From positions 1-64,000 of the forward strand of contig NZ_LDNB01000007.1 in NCBI RefSeq assembly GCF_001026695.1: a stretch of 64,000 nt of DNA. The letters run 5' to 3'. The notes beneath the pieces were generated by a model. The model was given only the letters and a program-made list of their open reading frames with translations. It was not told the DNA's origin and ran no database searches. Numbering within the stretch: position 1 is the stretch's first letter; every line of letters starts with the position of its first letter. The DNA is from Neobacillus vireti (lineage in GTDB: Bacteria; Bacillota; Bacilli; Bacillales; Cytobacillaceae). Of this stretch, positions 36,319 through 45,297 are shown piece after piece. The position numbers and the translations under genes were made by a program.

Positions 36319-37713
36319 TTATTCAGAGGCTAATGCCTTATTTTTCGTTAGTAAATATGGTCTATAATAACCAACAGTGTTTGATAGAGGAAGTACTTCT
36401 TCCGATAGATTGATGTTTAGCTGTTCTTGAATGTAATTTCTTCGGTTTTGAATTCTCTTCCATAAATGTGGGTATTCGTCTTTAAGCTTATTTCTTAATT
36501 CTTCATTTGCAAGAGCAATGGTATCTTCTGCACTAACACCAGCATAGCCTTCAATGGAAGGGATAATGTCAATTTGAAAAATCATGCCGCTTTTCAGTTC
36601 TTCAATTGAATCTGGGTATATCGGTGAAGACATCCATTCTTCGTCGGAAACAAGATGACCGGGGTTTAACTGCCAATTGTACTTTTCTTTCGGATAGACT
36701 CCTTCAATTAACTCGTAAAAGGTTCCACCAGACATCCCTATTTTAATGTTCTCTAACCAATAGACAACAGTCTGATAATAAGGAATTGCGACTTTATCTA
36801 AATAATCCTTTTGAGTAGAAGGGAGTTGTTCATTATTTTCAACAATAAACCCAGTTCTGCTAGTCAGACCGCCCTTATAGCCAGTTGTTAATGATAGAGG
36901 ATCTCCTAATTTGGTCCTTTTATTAGTAGGATAAACGTTTGCATATTCAAAACGCTTGCCAGTAGCCGCAATCGTAACCACATTATTTGTTTGCCCATCT
37001 GCATTCAGAATGTTCCCTAGAAAGGTTTCTTTAACATCTATATCAATCGCATTCAAAGCTTTTAGCATACAAGATGAAGCAAGGTTTGCCCCATATTCAT
37101 AATGAGCAATTTCATTAGAATTATTTGTTGTCCTAATCCCAATATCTCCTCCTATAAATATGTAAGATGCATTGGCAATCTTTGCAGAATCATGCTTTGC
37201 ATTTCGTACTGCCTCAACAATAAAATGAGGAATTTCAAATAAAGTATCGTTATCTTGTGCTTTTGTAGTAAACATTTTCCATCCAACAAGACCAATCTTT
37301 TTACTCGTTGAGAAATTAATTTGATCCAATATCATTTCTAATGGATGATCATCGTTCATTGGTTGATTAGGCAAAGAAAAAAGTGAAAAAGGATAAACAG
37401 TACCCATTGTACGAGCATGTTTTGCCATTTTTAGATTTTCATTCCCCAAAATATATGAACATTCTCCATTGTTTTTCATTACAAAAACAGCTTCTTCAAA
37501 TCTTGGAATAAAACCCGTCAAGTATTCAAAATTACTTCCATGTTCTTTATCAGCGTAAATCACCAGCACATCAAACTCTTCTTTTTTCATTAATTGAAGA
37601 AGTTTTTCTTTTCTTTCGTTGATCGTCTCGTCCGTTAAGTAAACTGGAGAAACATTTTCATAAATTTCAGGCTGTTCTATTTCCTTCAATAGTACTTGTT
37701 TCTTAATGTTCAT
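36319..37713 (-). CDS. M24 (pita-bread) family protein lacking most metal ligands
   Basis: A 464-residue protein with a creatinase-type N-terminal domain (DVLVIYADKEHGSNFEYLTGF) and a C-terminal aminopeptidase-P-like fold. In catalytic members two Asp, one His and two Glu bind two metals. Here the first Asp region reads PLSLTTGYKG and the second GGLTSRTGF, so both Asp appear lost. His is kept in NPGHLVSD, the first Glu is Asp in FQIDIIP, and the last Glu remains in SAEDTIAL. It may be a non-metal creatinase-like hydrolase or an inactive relative. It is transcribed with the DeoR-type regulator upstream (21 bp gap). Confidence 0.75.
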   Translation of the reverse strand: MNIKKQVLLKEIEQPEIYENVSPVYLTDETINERKEKLLQLMKKEEFDVLVIYADKEHGSNFEYLTGFIPRFEEAVFVMKNNGECSYILGNENLKMAKHARTMGTVYPFSLFSLPNQPMNDDHPLEMILDQINFSTSKKIGLVGWKMFTTKAQDNDTLFEIPHFIVEAVRNAKHDSAKIANASYIFIGGDIGIRTTNNSNEIAHYEYGANLASSCMLKALNAIDIDVKETFLGNILNADGQTNNVVTIAATGKRFEYANVYPTNKRTKLGDPLSLTTGYKGGLTSRTGFIVENNEQLPSTQKDYLDKVAIPYYQTVVYWLENIKIGMSGGTFYELIEGVYPKEKYNWQLNPGHLVSDEEWMSSPIYPDSIEELKSGMIFQIDIIPSIEGYAGVSAEDTIALANEELRNKLKDEYPHLWKRIQNRRNYIQEQLNINLSEEVLPLSNTVGYYRPYLLTKNKALASE

Positions 37714-37734
37714 AAACGTATTCTCCTATTCTTT

Positions 37735-38496
37735 TCATTCTTCGGTAACTACAAGATCTACATTATTTTGAGCTAAAGACTCCACAAACTTAAGCTCCGG
37801 CATCTTATCAGTAACCAATATATCAATTTCATCGAGGGAACATATTTTGAAATACCCCGTTGTATCAATTTTTGTATGATCTGCTAAAGCAATTACCTTG
37901 TTCCCTCTTTGAACCATTGCCCGTTTAACCAGCCCTTCCTCCTCGGTATGAATAAACAAGCCCTTTTCGGAAATTGCAAAAACCCCTAATAATGTATAGT
38001 CAGCACTGTATTGTCTAATTTTATCCACCGTATCTGCCCCATATAAAAACAACTGTTCATTATTAAGTTTGCCAGGAAGAACTGAAACACTTGTCCTTTC
38101 ATTTTTAGCAAGAAGAATAGCATGAGTAAGAGAATTGGTAATCCCTTTCAAACTTTGCCCGTTTAATTTAGGAATAACAGCCTCCACGGTTGTAGACGAA
38201 TCAAAAATAACCGATGAATAATCTTTGACTAATTTAGCAGTCTTTTCTGCAATTTTTTCCTTAATAGTGTTTTCCTGATTTGCTCTTTCTGAGTAATTAA
38301 AAATAAGAGCCTCTTTACTAGCTAACGCTGCGCCCCCATGTATTCTTCTGATAACATTCTTTTTTTCTAATTTAATTAAGTCTCTTCGTATCGTATCTTT
38401 TGAAACTCGTAGTGCTTCAGCAAGGCTTTCTATTGTCACGCTCTTATTTTCTTCAATGATCTTCATTTCTTTTTCAAGTCTTTCTTCGATTAGCAT
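37735..38496 (-). CDS. DeoR-family transcriptional repressor
   Basis: A 253-residue regulator. The N-terminal DeoR HTH reads VTIESLAEALRVSKDTIRRDLIKLEKKNVIRRIHGGA, and the sugar-phosphate isomerase-like C-terminal domain has the FDSSTTV and AISEKGLF motifs. DeoR proteins respond to phosphorylated sugars. ATG at 38496 follows GAGGTGG; a longer frame to 38544 runs through the probable operator. First gene of a two-gene unit with the M24 protein. The repeats upstream suggest autoregulation. Confidence 0.9.
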   Translation of the reverse strand: MLIEERLEKEMKIIEENKSVTIESLAEALRVSKDTIRRDLIKLEKKNVIRRIHGGAALASKEALIFNYSERANQENTIKEKIAEKTAKLVKDYSSVIFDSSTTVEAVIPKLNGQSLKGITNSLTHAILLAKNERTSVSVLPGKLNNEQLFLYGADTVDKIRQYSADYTLLGVFAISEKGLFIHTEEEGLVKRAMVQRGNKVIALADHTKIDTTGYFKICSLDEIDILVTDKMPELKFVESLAQNNVDLVVTEE

Positions 38497-38528
38497 AAAA
38501 CACCACCTCGTATATAGCTTAAGCTGAG

Positions 38529-38595
38529 TTGCAATAAAATGCAATCTTTTGCAACTTTTATTTGTGATTAAAAGAAATATTGCAAATGATTGCAG
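38529..38595 (-). promoter_or_regulatory. Phased TTGCAA repeats before the DeoR gene, candidate operator
   Basis: TTGCAAT at 38529, ATGCAAT at 38539 and TTGCAAC at 38549 begin exactly 10 bp apart. Two more, TTGCAAA at 38580 and ATTGCAG at 38589, follow. One-turn spacing would put the sites on the same helix face. DeoR-family repressors are known to use such direct repeats. Confidence 0.6.
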
Positions 38596-38723
38596 GGTGA
38601 TTTATATTTAGCGTAGATTTTGTTTTCAAATTCTTTCTTTATTCATCATCTGCTCACGAATAAGTCGTAATCACAAAAATAACGAATATTAATTATTCTT
38701 TTTTAAAAAATATTCGTGTTTTG

Positions 38724-38752
38724 TTGACAGTTGGAATTTCTGATGTTACGAT
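38724..38752 (+). promoter_or_regulatory. SigA promoter of the nup operon
   Basis: Perfect TTGACA (38724-38729), 17 bp, TACGAT (38747-38752). Transcription would start about 20 bp before the riboswitch aptamer. Confidence 0.85.
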
Positions 38753-38777
38753 GAATTTGTAAAAATTAAATATTATT

Positions 38778-38844
38778 CTCGTATAATATTGGGGATATGG
38801 CCCGAAAGTTTCTACCAAGCTACCATAAATAGCTTGACTACGAG
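38778..38844 (+). ncRNA. Purine riboswitch aptamer, guanine type
   Basis: All conserved parts are present: P1 strands CTCGT and ACGAG, the junction and P2 TATAATATTGGGGATATGG, loop TTTCTACC, P3 with ACCATAAAT, and GACTACGAG at the 3' side. The specificity base that pairs with the ligand is C in GAC (position 74 of the xpt numbering), which indicates guanine or hypoxanthine rather than adenine. A terminator hairpin follows at 38906, so ligand binding should switch transcription off. Confidence 0.95.
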
Positions 38845-38905
38845 GTTGTGTATATACCCATGGAGATAAACGTATTCCTTATTTCCATTATACCTTCCTG
38901 AAGTC

Positions 38906-38939
38906 AAGCACCGGTGTAATTCGGTGCTTTTTTATTTTT
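38906..38939 (+). terminator. Riboswitch expression-platform terminator
   Basis: AAGCACCG (38906-38913) pairs with CGGTGCTT (38922-38929), followed by TTTTATTTTTA. It is the OFF-state hairpin of the purine riboswitch, just upstream of nupN. Confidence 0.9.
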
Positions 38940-38979
38940 ACAAAACAATTCAACATGATACACAGGGAGGATTCTTTCA

Positions 38980-40131
38980 ATGAAAAAAAGTACTAAAAAA
39001 ATTGCAATGATCGTATTCATGGCTTTAATGACGGTTGTTATGGCAGCATGCGGAAATGACTCAGCTAATGACAAGAAAGCTAAGGCTGAAGCAGGTAAAG
39101 ACGGATTAAAAATTGCCATTGTAACAAGCCCTTCAGGCGTAGATGATGGCAGCTTTAATGAAGATAACTATAACGGTATATTAAAATTTATTGAAAATCA
39201 TCCAACAGCAACAGTAAAAGCTGTTAAAGAAGAAACTGGTGATCCTGCTGCGGCTGTGCAAGCTGTTGCTGATATTGTGGCAGATTACGATGTGATTGTA
39301 ACACCTGGATTTCAATTTGCTGGAGTTTCTAGTATTGCTGTAGAAAATCCTGATAAAATATTTATTTTAAATGACTCTGAGCCCGCACCTGTAGGTGACC
39401 AGAAAAAATTCGAAAATATCTATGCGATGAATTTCGCTGAACAAGAAAGCGGCTTTTTTGCAGGAATGGCTGCAGCATTGGAAACAAAATCAAATAAAGT
39501 AGCGGTTGTAAATGGTATCGCGTATCCTTCAAATGTAAATTATCAATTTGGCTTTGAGTCTGGTGTACATTATGCTAATAAGGTTTTTGGAAAAAATGTT
39601 AAACTTGTTGAATTATCCGGTTATGCAGGTAATGATGTAAATGGTACAGATGTAGGTGGTAATTATGCAGGATCCTTTGCAGATGAAGCAACTGGAAAAG
39701 TGATCGGAAATGCCTTAATTAAACAGGATGTAGATATCATCTTTGTTGCAGCAGGCGGTACTGGCAATGGTGTATTCACAGCAGTTAAAGAAGCTAAAGG
39801 CGACGTAAAAGTAATTGGTGTGGATGTTGACCAATATGATGACGGTGTAAATGGTTCTAAAAATATCGTATTAACATCTGGAGTAAAATTCATGAGTATG
39901 AATATTGAAAAGGCATTAAACGCTGTTGTTGATGGAACCTTTAAAGGTGGAAATGTCGTTCTTTATGCAGATACAGATTCAACTGGTTTTATAAAAGAAG
40001 AAGGACGTCAGCAATTATCAGAGGATACACTTAGTAAATTGAATGAAGCTTACGAGTTAGTTAAAGATGGTACAATCGTACCTGCATCTAATTTTAATGG
40101 TCATACTCCAGAAAAGTTTCCAGGATTATAA
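38980..40131 (+). CDS. nupN: Nucleoside-binding lipoprotein, BMP family
   Basis: A 383-residue exported lipoprotein: signal peptide with lipobox VMAAC and acylated Cys24, then a BMP/PnrA domain (IAIVTSPSGVDDGSFNEDNYNG, GNDVNGTDVGGNYAG, VIGVDVDQYDD). BMP proteins bind purine nucleosides outside the cell for import. B. subtilis NupN is the guanosine-binding member. ACAGGGAGG precedes the ATG. First gene of nupNOPQ under the guanine-type riboswitch. Confidence 0.93.
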   Translation: MKKSTKKIAMIVFMALMTVVMAACGNDSANDKKAKAEAGKDGLKIAIVTSPSGVDDGSFNEDNYNGILKFIENHPTATVKAVKEETGDPAAAVQAVADIVADYDVIVTPGFQFAGVSSIAVENPDKIFILNDSEPAPVGDQKKFENIYAMNFAEQESGFFAGMAAALETKSNKVAVVNGIAYPSNVNYQFGFESGVHYANKVFGKNVKLVELSGYAGNDVNGTDVGGNYAGSFADEATGKVIGNALIKQDVDIIFVAAGGTGNGVFTAVKEAKGDVKVIGVDVDQYDDGVNGSKNIVLTSGVKFMSMNIEKALNAVVDGTFKGGNVVLYADTDSTGFIKEEGRQQLSEDTLSKLNEAYELVKDGTIVPASNFNGHTPEKFPGL

Positions 40132-40240
40132 TATTTTGATAGAAGCATTAGAAAACTCGCCGATTGGCTAGCCTTTAGGCGAAGACAGAGGCGCAGTTGC
40201 ACTTATACTTTCTTACCAGCCAATCATGAAATGAACCATT

Positions 40241-40294
40241 AGAAGTTTATCATTCCTAACGTAAGAAAAAACAGGGAATGATGAACTTCTTTTA
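40241..40294 (+). terminator. Intercistronic hairpin between nupN and nupO
   Basis: AGAAGTTTATCATTCC (40241-40256) pairs with GGAATGATGAACTTCT (40275-40290), then TTTT. It probably limits read-through or protects the nupN message, giving more binding protein than transporter, as is common for binding-protein genes. Confidence 0.75.
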
Positions 40295-40321
40295 ACTTAT
40301 TTTTCCTGATAGAGGAGACGA

Positions 40322-41857
40322 ATGATGTCTGATTATATTGTAGAAATGAAGCATATAACCAAACGATTTCCTGGAATAGTGGCAAATGATGATGTATCCA
40401 TTGGCATAAAAAAAGGTGAAATTTTTGCCTTGCTTGGAGAAAATGGTGCAGGTAAATCAACTCTAATGAGTATTCTAGGCGGCATGTACGAACCGGATGA
40501 AGGAGAAATTTATATTCGGGGTGAGAAAGTTCAAATTAGCTCACCCAATCATGCGGCAAAGCTTAATATAGGGATGGTCCATCAGCATTTTAAGTTAGTC
40601 TCTGATTATACGATTACAGAAAATATTATCTTAGGTGTAGAGCCTATGAAAAAATTCGCAGGTCTCTTTCCATACGTAGATATTCGAAATGCCAATCGTA
40701 AAATTGAAGAACTGTCTAAAAACTTTGGCTTAGAAGTGGATCCTACGAAAAAAATAGCTGATCTTACTGTTTCCATGCAGCAACGGGTGGAAATATTAAA
40801 GGTACTTTATCGTGAAGCGGAAATCCTTATTTTTGATGAACCAACGGCAGTCTTAACGCCACAGGAAATTGAATTCTTGCTTGGGATTATCGAGGGTCTG
40901 CGAAACGGAGGTAAAACAATCATCTTAATTACACATAAGCTGGAAGAAATTAAGAAAGTGGCCGATCGATGTGCTGTATTGAACAAAGGTAATTTAGTTG
41001 ATGTGTTGGATGTAAAGGAAACATCTACTAAGCAAATGGCCCAACTCATGGTCGGCAGGGAAGTAAACTTCGAATCTGCTAAAGCCCCTGCTGTCATGAA
41101 AGAGGAAGTCTTGAAGGTAGACCATCTAACCGTTAAAAATGAAGATGGCTTTGAAGTAGTTAAAGATGTATCATTTACCATTCATAGCGGCGAAATATTT
41201 GCTATCGCTGGAGTCGCAGATAATGGCCAAGTTGAAATAGCGGATGCCATTGCTGGATTAACAAAGGTTAGTGGTGGGAAAGTACTTCTCCAAGGTAAGG
41301 ACATTACGAATGAAAGTATCAGAAACAGAACAGAAATGGGAATATCTTATATACCTGAAGATAGACAAAGCTTTGGACTAGTATTGGATTTTGATTTATC
41401 CACTAATTTAGCATTGAAGCAGTACTATAGGGAGCCCTTTGCTAGTAAGGGAATCTTAAGTAAAGAGGAATTTGAGCAATTTGGCAGTAAGTTGATAGAT
41501 AAATATGATATTAGAAGTGGACAAGGTATTAAGACGCAAGTTCGTTCGATGAGTGGCGGTAATCAGCAAAAAGCAATTATTGCGCGCGAAATCGAATTAC
41601 AATCGCCGCTGATGATTTTCGTTCAGCCTACACGAGGGGTAGATATTGGTGCGATTGAAAATATTCATAAAATGATGATCCAACAACGAGATCAAGGAAA
41701 AGCGATCTTACTTGTTTCATTGGAGTTAGATGAAATTATGAATGTAGCGGATACCATTGGCGTGATCTATAATGGCCAACTTCAAAAAATTGCTAGTAGT
41801 GAATCATTAACGACGAATGAAGTCGGCGAATATATGATGGGGGCAAAGCATGAGTAA
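40322..41857 (+). CDS. nupO: Nucleoside ABC importer ATPase (two NBDs)
   Basis: A 511-residue protein with two ATPase halves. The first has Walker A GENGAGKST and Walker B ILIFDEPTAVLTPQE; the second has GVADNGQ in place of a normal Walker A and the signature MSGGNQQK, as usual in the carbohydrate/nucleoside (CUT2-like) type. The family powers purine-nucleoside uptake through NupP and NupQ. The tandem ATGs at 40322 and 40325 follow GAGGAG. It overlaps nupP by 8 bp. Confidence 0.95.
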   Translation: MMSDYIVEMKHITKRFPGIVANDDVSIGIKKGEIFALLGENGAGKSTLMSILGGMYEPDEGEIYIRGEKVQISSPNHAAKLNIGMVHQHFKLVSDYTITENIILGVEPMKKFAGLFPYVDIRNANRKIEELSKNFGLEVDPTKKIADLTVSMQQRVEILKVLYREAEILIFDEPTAVLTPQEIEFLLGIIEGLRNGGKTIILITHKLEEIKKVADRCAVLNKGNLVDVLDVKETSTKQMAQLMVGREVNFESAKAPAVMKEEVLKVDHLTVKNEDGFEVVKDVSFTIHSGEIFAIAGVADNGQVEIADAIAGLTKVSGGKVLLQGKDITNESIRNRTEMGISYIPEDRQSFGLVLDFDLSTNLALKQYYREPFASKGILSKEEFEQFGSKLIDKYDIRSGQGIKTQVRSMSGGNQQKAIIAREIELQSPLMIFVQPTRGVDIGAIENIHKMMIQQRDQGKAILLVSLELDEIMNVADTIGVIYNGQLQKIASSESLTTNEVGEYMMGAKHE

Positions 41858-43001
41858 AGATAAAAAGAAAAAAAGCTTACGTTACAGTCTTATTCGACCA
41901 ATAAGTAATGAGAAATGGCAGCCTATCTCCATTCCATTCGTCTCCATAATAATTAGCTTTATTGCTGCGGCTATTGTTATTCTTTTAATTGGCAAAAATC
42001 CCTTACAGGCATTTTACAACTTATTCCAAGGTGCAGGGATTTTGCCCAAGCCTTCTTATGCTGGCTATAAGAGCATGCTGACTGATTTTTTGAGTTTGCT
42101 AAACGCCATGACGCCACTTGTGTTTGCCAGCTTGGCAGTGGCTGTTGCTTTTAGAGCGGGTTTATTTAATATTGGGGTTTCCGGTCAAATGCTTGTCTCT
42201 GGTTTTTTAGCGACGATTATCGTTGGTTACAGTGGATTAGATGCGATAATCGCAAAGCCGCTTGTGTTGTTAATCGGAATGGTCGCTGGAGGATTAATGG
42301 GAGGATTAGTAGGATGGCTAAAGTATAAATTTAATATTAATGAAGTAGTAACTACGATTATGTTAAATTATATTGCTCAATATGTCATAAGTTTTTTTAT
42401 TCAAATGTATTATATTGATCCAGTTTCAAGACAATCAAAATATATTTCAGAAGCAGCAAGATTAACTTTAGTAAATGTCGAAATAGCCAACTTGAAAATG
42501 GATATTCCATTGGGCTTTATTTTAGCCATCATTACCGCTATTTTAATTAAGTTTGTCATGGATAAAACAGTAGTTGGTTTTGAAATTAAAGCGGTAGGGA
42601 ACAACCGCAATGCAGCAAAATATGCAGGAATTAAAGTCGGAAGAAATACAGTCTTAGCCATGGTTATTTCAGGAGGTTTGGCTGGTCTTGCAGGTGTCAC
42701 TTATTATTTAGGTTATTTTTCTTCCATCCAGCCAAAAGTATTATCAAGTATCGGTTTTGATTCCATTGCTGTATCACTATTAGGAAACTCTCATCCAATT
42801 GGTGTTATTTTTTCATCATTTTTAGTATCGATTATTGATCAGGGAAGCACGTATATGAGTTCACAGGCGGGAATTAGACAAGAAATTTCCTCTGTTATTA
42901 TCGGGTTAATCCTATTGTTTAGTGCATGTGGTGCATACTTGAAACATAAAGTCAGCCGCTTGAAGGAAAAAGAAGTGGATCAAAAGGAGAGTGAATCATA
43001 A
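41850..43001 (+). CDS. nupP: Nucleoside ABC importer permease NupP
   Basis: A 383-residue membrane protein of the BPD_transp_2 family: an N-terminal helix (PFVSIIISFIAAAIVILLIG), an insert with AGYKSMLTDFLSLLNAMTPLVFASLAVAVAFRAGLFNIG, and AVGNNRNAAKYAGIKVGRNT, typical of the larger permease of nucleoside importers. It overlaps nupO by 8 bp and nupQ by one base. Confidence 0.94.
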   Translation: MSKDKKKKSLRYSLIRPISNEKWQPISIPFVSIIISFIAAAIVILLIGKNPLQAFYNLFQGAGILPKPSYAGYKSMLTDFLSLLNAMTPLVFASLAVAVAFRAGLFNIGVSGQMLVSGFLATIIVGYSGLDAIIAKPLVLLIGMVAGGLMGGLVGWLKYKFNINEVVTTIMLNYIAQYVISFFIQMYYIDPVSRQSKYISEAARLTLVNVEIANLKMDIPLGFILAIITAILIKFVMDKTVVGFEIKAVGNNRNAAKYAGIKVGRNTVLAMVISGGLAGLAGVTYYLGYFSSIQPKVLSSIGFDSIAVSLLGNSHPIGVIFSSFLVSIIDQGSTYMSSQAGIRQEISSVIIGLILLFSACGAYLKHKVSRLKEKEVDQKESES

Positions 43002-43960
43002 TGGATACAATAATTATTGATGGATTATCCTTTGCTTTGCCTCTTTTTATTATCGCAATAGGCGGAATATATAGTGAAAAAAGTGGTATTACCAATCTAG
43101 CACTTGAAGGCTTTCAAGGGTTTGGTGCATTCATCGGAGCAATGTCAGCTGTTTTAATCGCAAATGCTTTTGGGACAGATATTCAAAATCTATTTTACGT
43201 TGCGTTACTATTTGCAATGATTGGCGGGATGGGTTTTTCCATTATTCATGCTGTCCTAAGTATTAAGTTTAAGGCAGATCAAGTGATCAGTGGTGTTGTG
43301 ATCAATATTTTAGCGTTAGCCCTGACGACTTTTTTAACGACACAAATAAACGCTCTCGTATTTGGAGCGGCTTCGGACAAGTTTCGCTTGGGTGTATCGG
43401 AGCGGTTTACGATTGAAGGTGTAGCCAATATACCAGTGATTGGTGCGGTCTTTACGAATGTCTATCCGTTCGAAGTGATTATCATCGTGATTGCCTTTTT
43501 TGCTTGGTATCTATTATATAAAACAAAATTTGGTATGCGCTTAAGAGCGAGCGGGGAAAATCCTCACTCGGTTGATGCGGCAGGTGTAAATGTATCGAAA
43601 ATTAGATTTTCTGCGGTTCTCATATCGGGTCTATTATCAGGTCTAGGCGGTATGTGTTTTGCCTATTCCATTTCCGCTAACTTTTCTTCAAATATTTATA
43701 TGGGGTATGGATTCTTAGCTATTGCTGCCTTAATTTTTGGCAATTGGAGGATTCTCCCTACTTTAGCCGCATGTCTTTTATTTGGTTTTGCAAAATCCGG
43801 CGGAGCGTTTATTGCTCAGTCCATGGCATTACCAAGTAGTTTCACCGATTTATTCATGATTTTACCGTATGTATTAACGTTATTGTTATTAATCTTTTTC
43901 TCTAAATCAAATCGCGCTCCGAGAGCATTAGGTGAAATTTATGACAAAGGGAAGAGATAG
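43001..43960 (+). CDS. nupQ: Nucleoside ABC importer permease NupQ
   Basis: A 319-residue permease with about nine helices, GGIYSEKSGITNLALEGFQGFGAF near the N-terminus and RASGENPHSVDAAGVNVSKIR in the coupling region. It pairs with NupP. Last gene of nupNOPQ; a small AGCC/GGGCTTTT hairpin at about 44061-44077 or the hairpin at 43976 could end the transcript. Confidence 0.94.
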   Translation: MDTIIIDGLSFALPLFIIAIGGIYSEKSGITNLALEGFQGFGAFIGAMSAVLIANAFGTDIQNLFYVALLFAMIGGMGFSIIHAVLSIKFKADQVISGVVINILALALTTFLTTQINALVFGAASDKFRLGVSERFTIEGVANIPVIGAVFTNVYPFEVIIIVIAFFAWYLLYKTKFGMRLRASGENPHSVDAAGVNVSKIRFSAVLISGLLSGLGGMCFAYSISANFSSNIYMGYGFLAIAALIFGNWRILPTLAACLLFGFAKSGGAFIAQSMALPSSFTDLFMILPYVLTLLLLIFFSKSNRAPRALGEIYDKGKR

Positions 43961-43975
43961 ATATGGTGAAACTTC

Positions 43976-44160
43976 AATCAGTAGGGGTTTTCCTCCATCC
44001 CCCACTGATTGTTAGTCCCGTTCTACTGTCTCTAATATCAAAGCTTTCGTTTTGATAAAGAGCCTATCGGGCTTTTACGTGCAGAATCCCCCACCTATCT
44101 CTCTCGTTTATACTTGAATTCTTGAGGTGGCGGTCCACTGCCCGTTAATGCGGGATAAAA
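43976..44160. other. Structured region after nupQ, possible IS200/IS605-type end
   Basis: AATCAGTAGGGG (43976-43987) pairs with CCCCCACTGATT (43999-44010), with one mismatch. Further on, GAATCCCCCACCT and AGGTGGCGGTCC can pair around a 30-base loop (about 44084-44135), followed by CCCGTTAATGCGGG. Such stem-loops recall the ends of IS200/IS605-type elements, but no tnpA or tnpB sequence is present. The first hairpin may simply terminate nupNOPQ. Confidence 0.35.
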
Positions 44161-44197
44161 TTTCAAGAAGGGAGATAATAGGTTCTTTTTTTGTTCG

Positions 44198-44638
44198 TAT
44201 CGCAGGGCGATATACCCTGCAATAAAACCCCCAGAACCTTCATCCTTTAGAAAAGGAAGTCTGATATGCGATATATATGATGAAAGAGCATTCTCTTCCA
44301 AGGAAGTGGGGATGCAACACCCACTGTTCAAGGTATAGCTAAATTTTAGCGTGAAAAGGATTTGAGCTCTTAAAGGCACTCAGAGTAACTTGTTCGATTC
44401 GACATTGGAGCGCTTATAGCGTTACACGATATGGACAAGTCCCTAGACGATACAGCTAAAGACCTTGTGTATTAACAAAAAGAAAGATTGGAATGAACCA
44501 ATGAACTCGCAGCCACAGGAAGTGATATCCAACTGATATACGATATGTGTCGGTTTAAATAAAGGTTTCTCAGATCGACCAATTCATCATACCCTTTATG
44601 GTGTTCCTCAAGATAGGGTGCTAGTCAGCCCTTTTTTG
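44198..44638 (+). pseudogene. Decayed copy B of the HTH/coiled-coil repeat gene
   Basis: It starts with the palindrome TATCGCAGGGCGATA (44198-44212). Recognisable parts follow in order: the GATATGCGATATA start region, CTTCCAAGGAAGTGG (HTH), CCCACTGTTC, the TTATAGCGTTACACGATATGG block, AAAGACCTTGTGTATTAACA with a stop inside, and the GATCGACCAATTCATCAT tail and GGGTGCTAGTCAGCCC hairpin seen after the intact gene. Frame is lost by several deletions. Confidence 0.7.
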
Positions 44639-44643
44639 TTTCG

Positions 44644-45085
44644 TATCGCAGGGCGATATGCCTTGCAATTAAACCCGCAGAACCTTCATCTTTTAGAAAA
44701 CGAAGTCTGATATGCGATATATATGATGAAAGAGCATTCTCTTCCAAGGAAGTGGGGATGCAACACCCACTGTTTAAACGTATGGCCACATTTTAGGGTG
44801 AAAAGGATATGAGTTCATAAAATAGGGCAATCCGCAATCTAAATTCATTCCGACATCGGAACTCTTATATCGTTACCCAATATGGATAAGACCTTAGACG
44901 ATACAGCTTCATCAACAAAAAGAAAGATTAGAAGCAACCAATGAAACGGAAATTGCGATTCCTTATACATTTGGAAAATCTACCACTCGACCTCAATCAG
45001 TTAAAAGAGATCACTATTTTTCAAATTTCAACAAATTCCCGGGAAATATCTACAAATTTTGAGTAGAAATCGACAAAAATTGAAG
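44644..45085 (+). pseudogene. Decayed copy C of the HTH/coiled-coil repeat gene
   Basis: Placed directly after copy B, it begins with the same palindrome (44644-44658) and a nearly identical 5' part. Its end (about 45010-45085, TTTTCAAATTTCAACAAATTCC..) matches the end of copy A at about 10290-10360 instead of the intact gene. B and C form a tandem pair like D and E at 59.6-60.5 kb. Confidence 0.7.
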
Positions 45086-45297
45086 CTTAATATACAAGAA
45101 AAGTGACATGCTAACATAAAGGTTAAGTAAAAGTCTTCAATCAAATTGGGCAAATTAATGATATAAAATAATACTGTTTATCCCCCTAATAAAAAAGTAT
45201 TTCATTAAAATGCAAAATATCGTTTAAAACTAACGGAAGAATACATAGAAAAATGCTAATTAAATGAGCGGAAGCGTTAACGTCAGGAGGAATTAAT

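Noticed and set aside
44095-44379. A 94-codon minus-strand frame
   Set aside because: It is antisense to decayed repeat copy B and the stem-loop region; no start signal or family.
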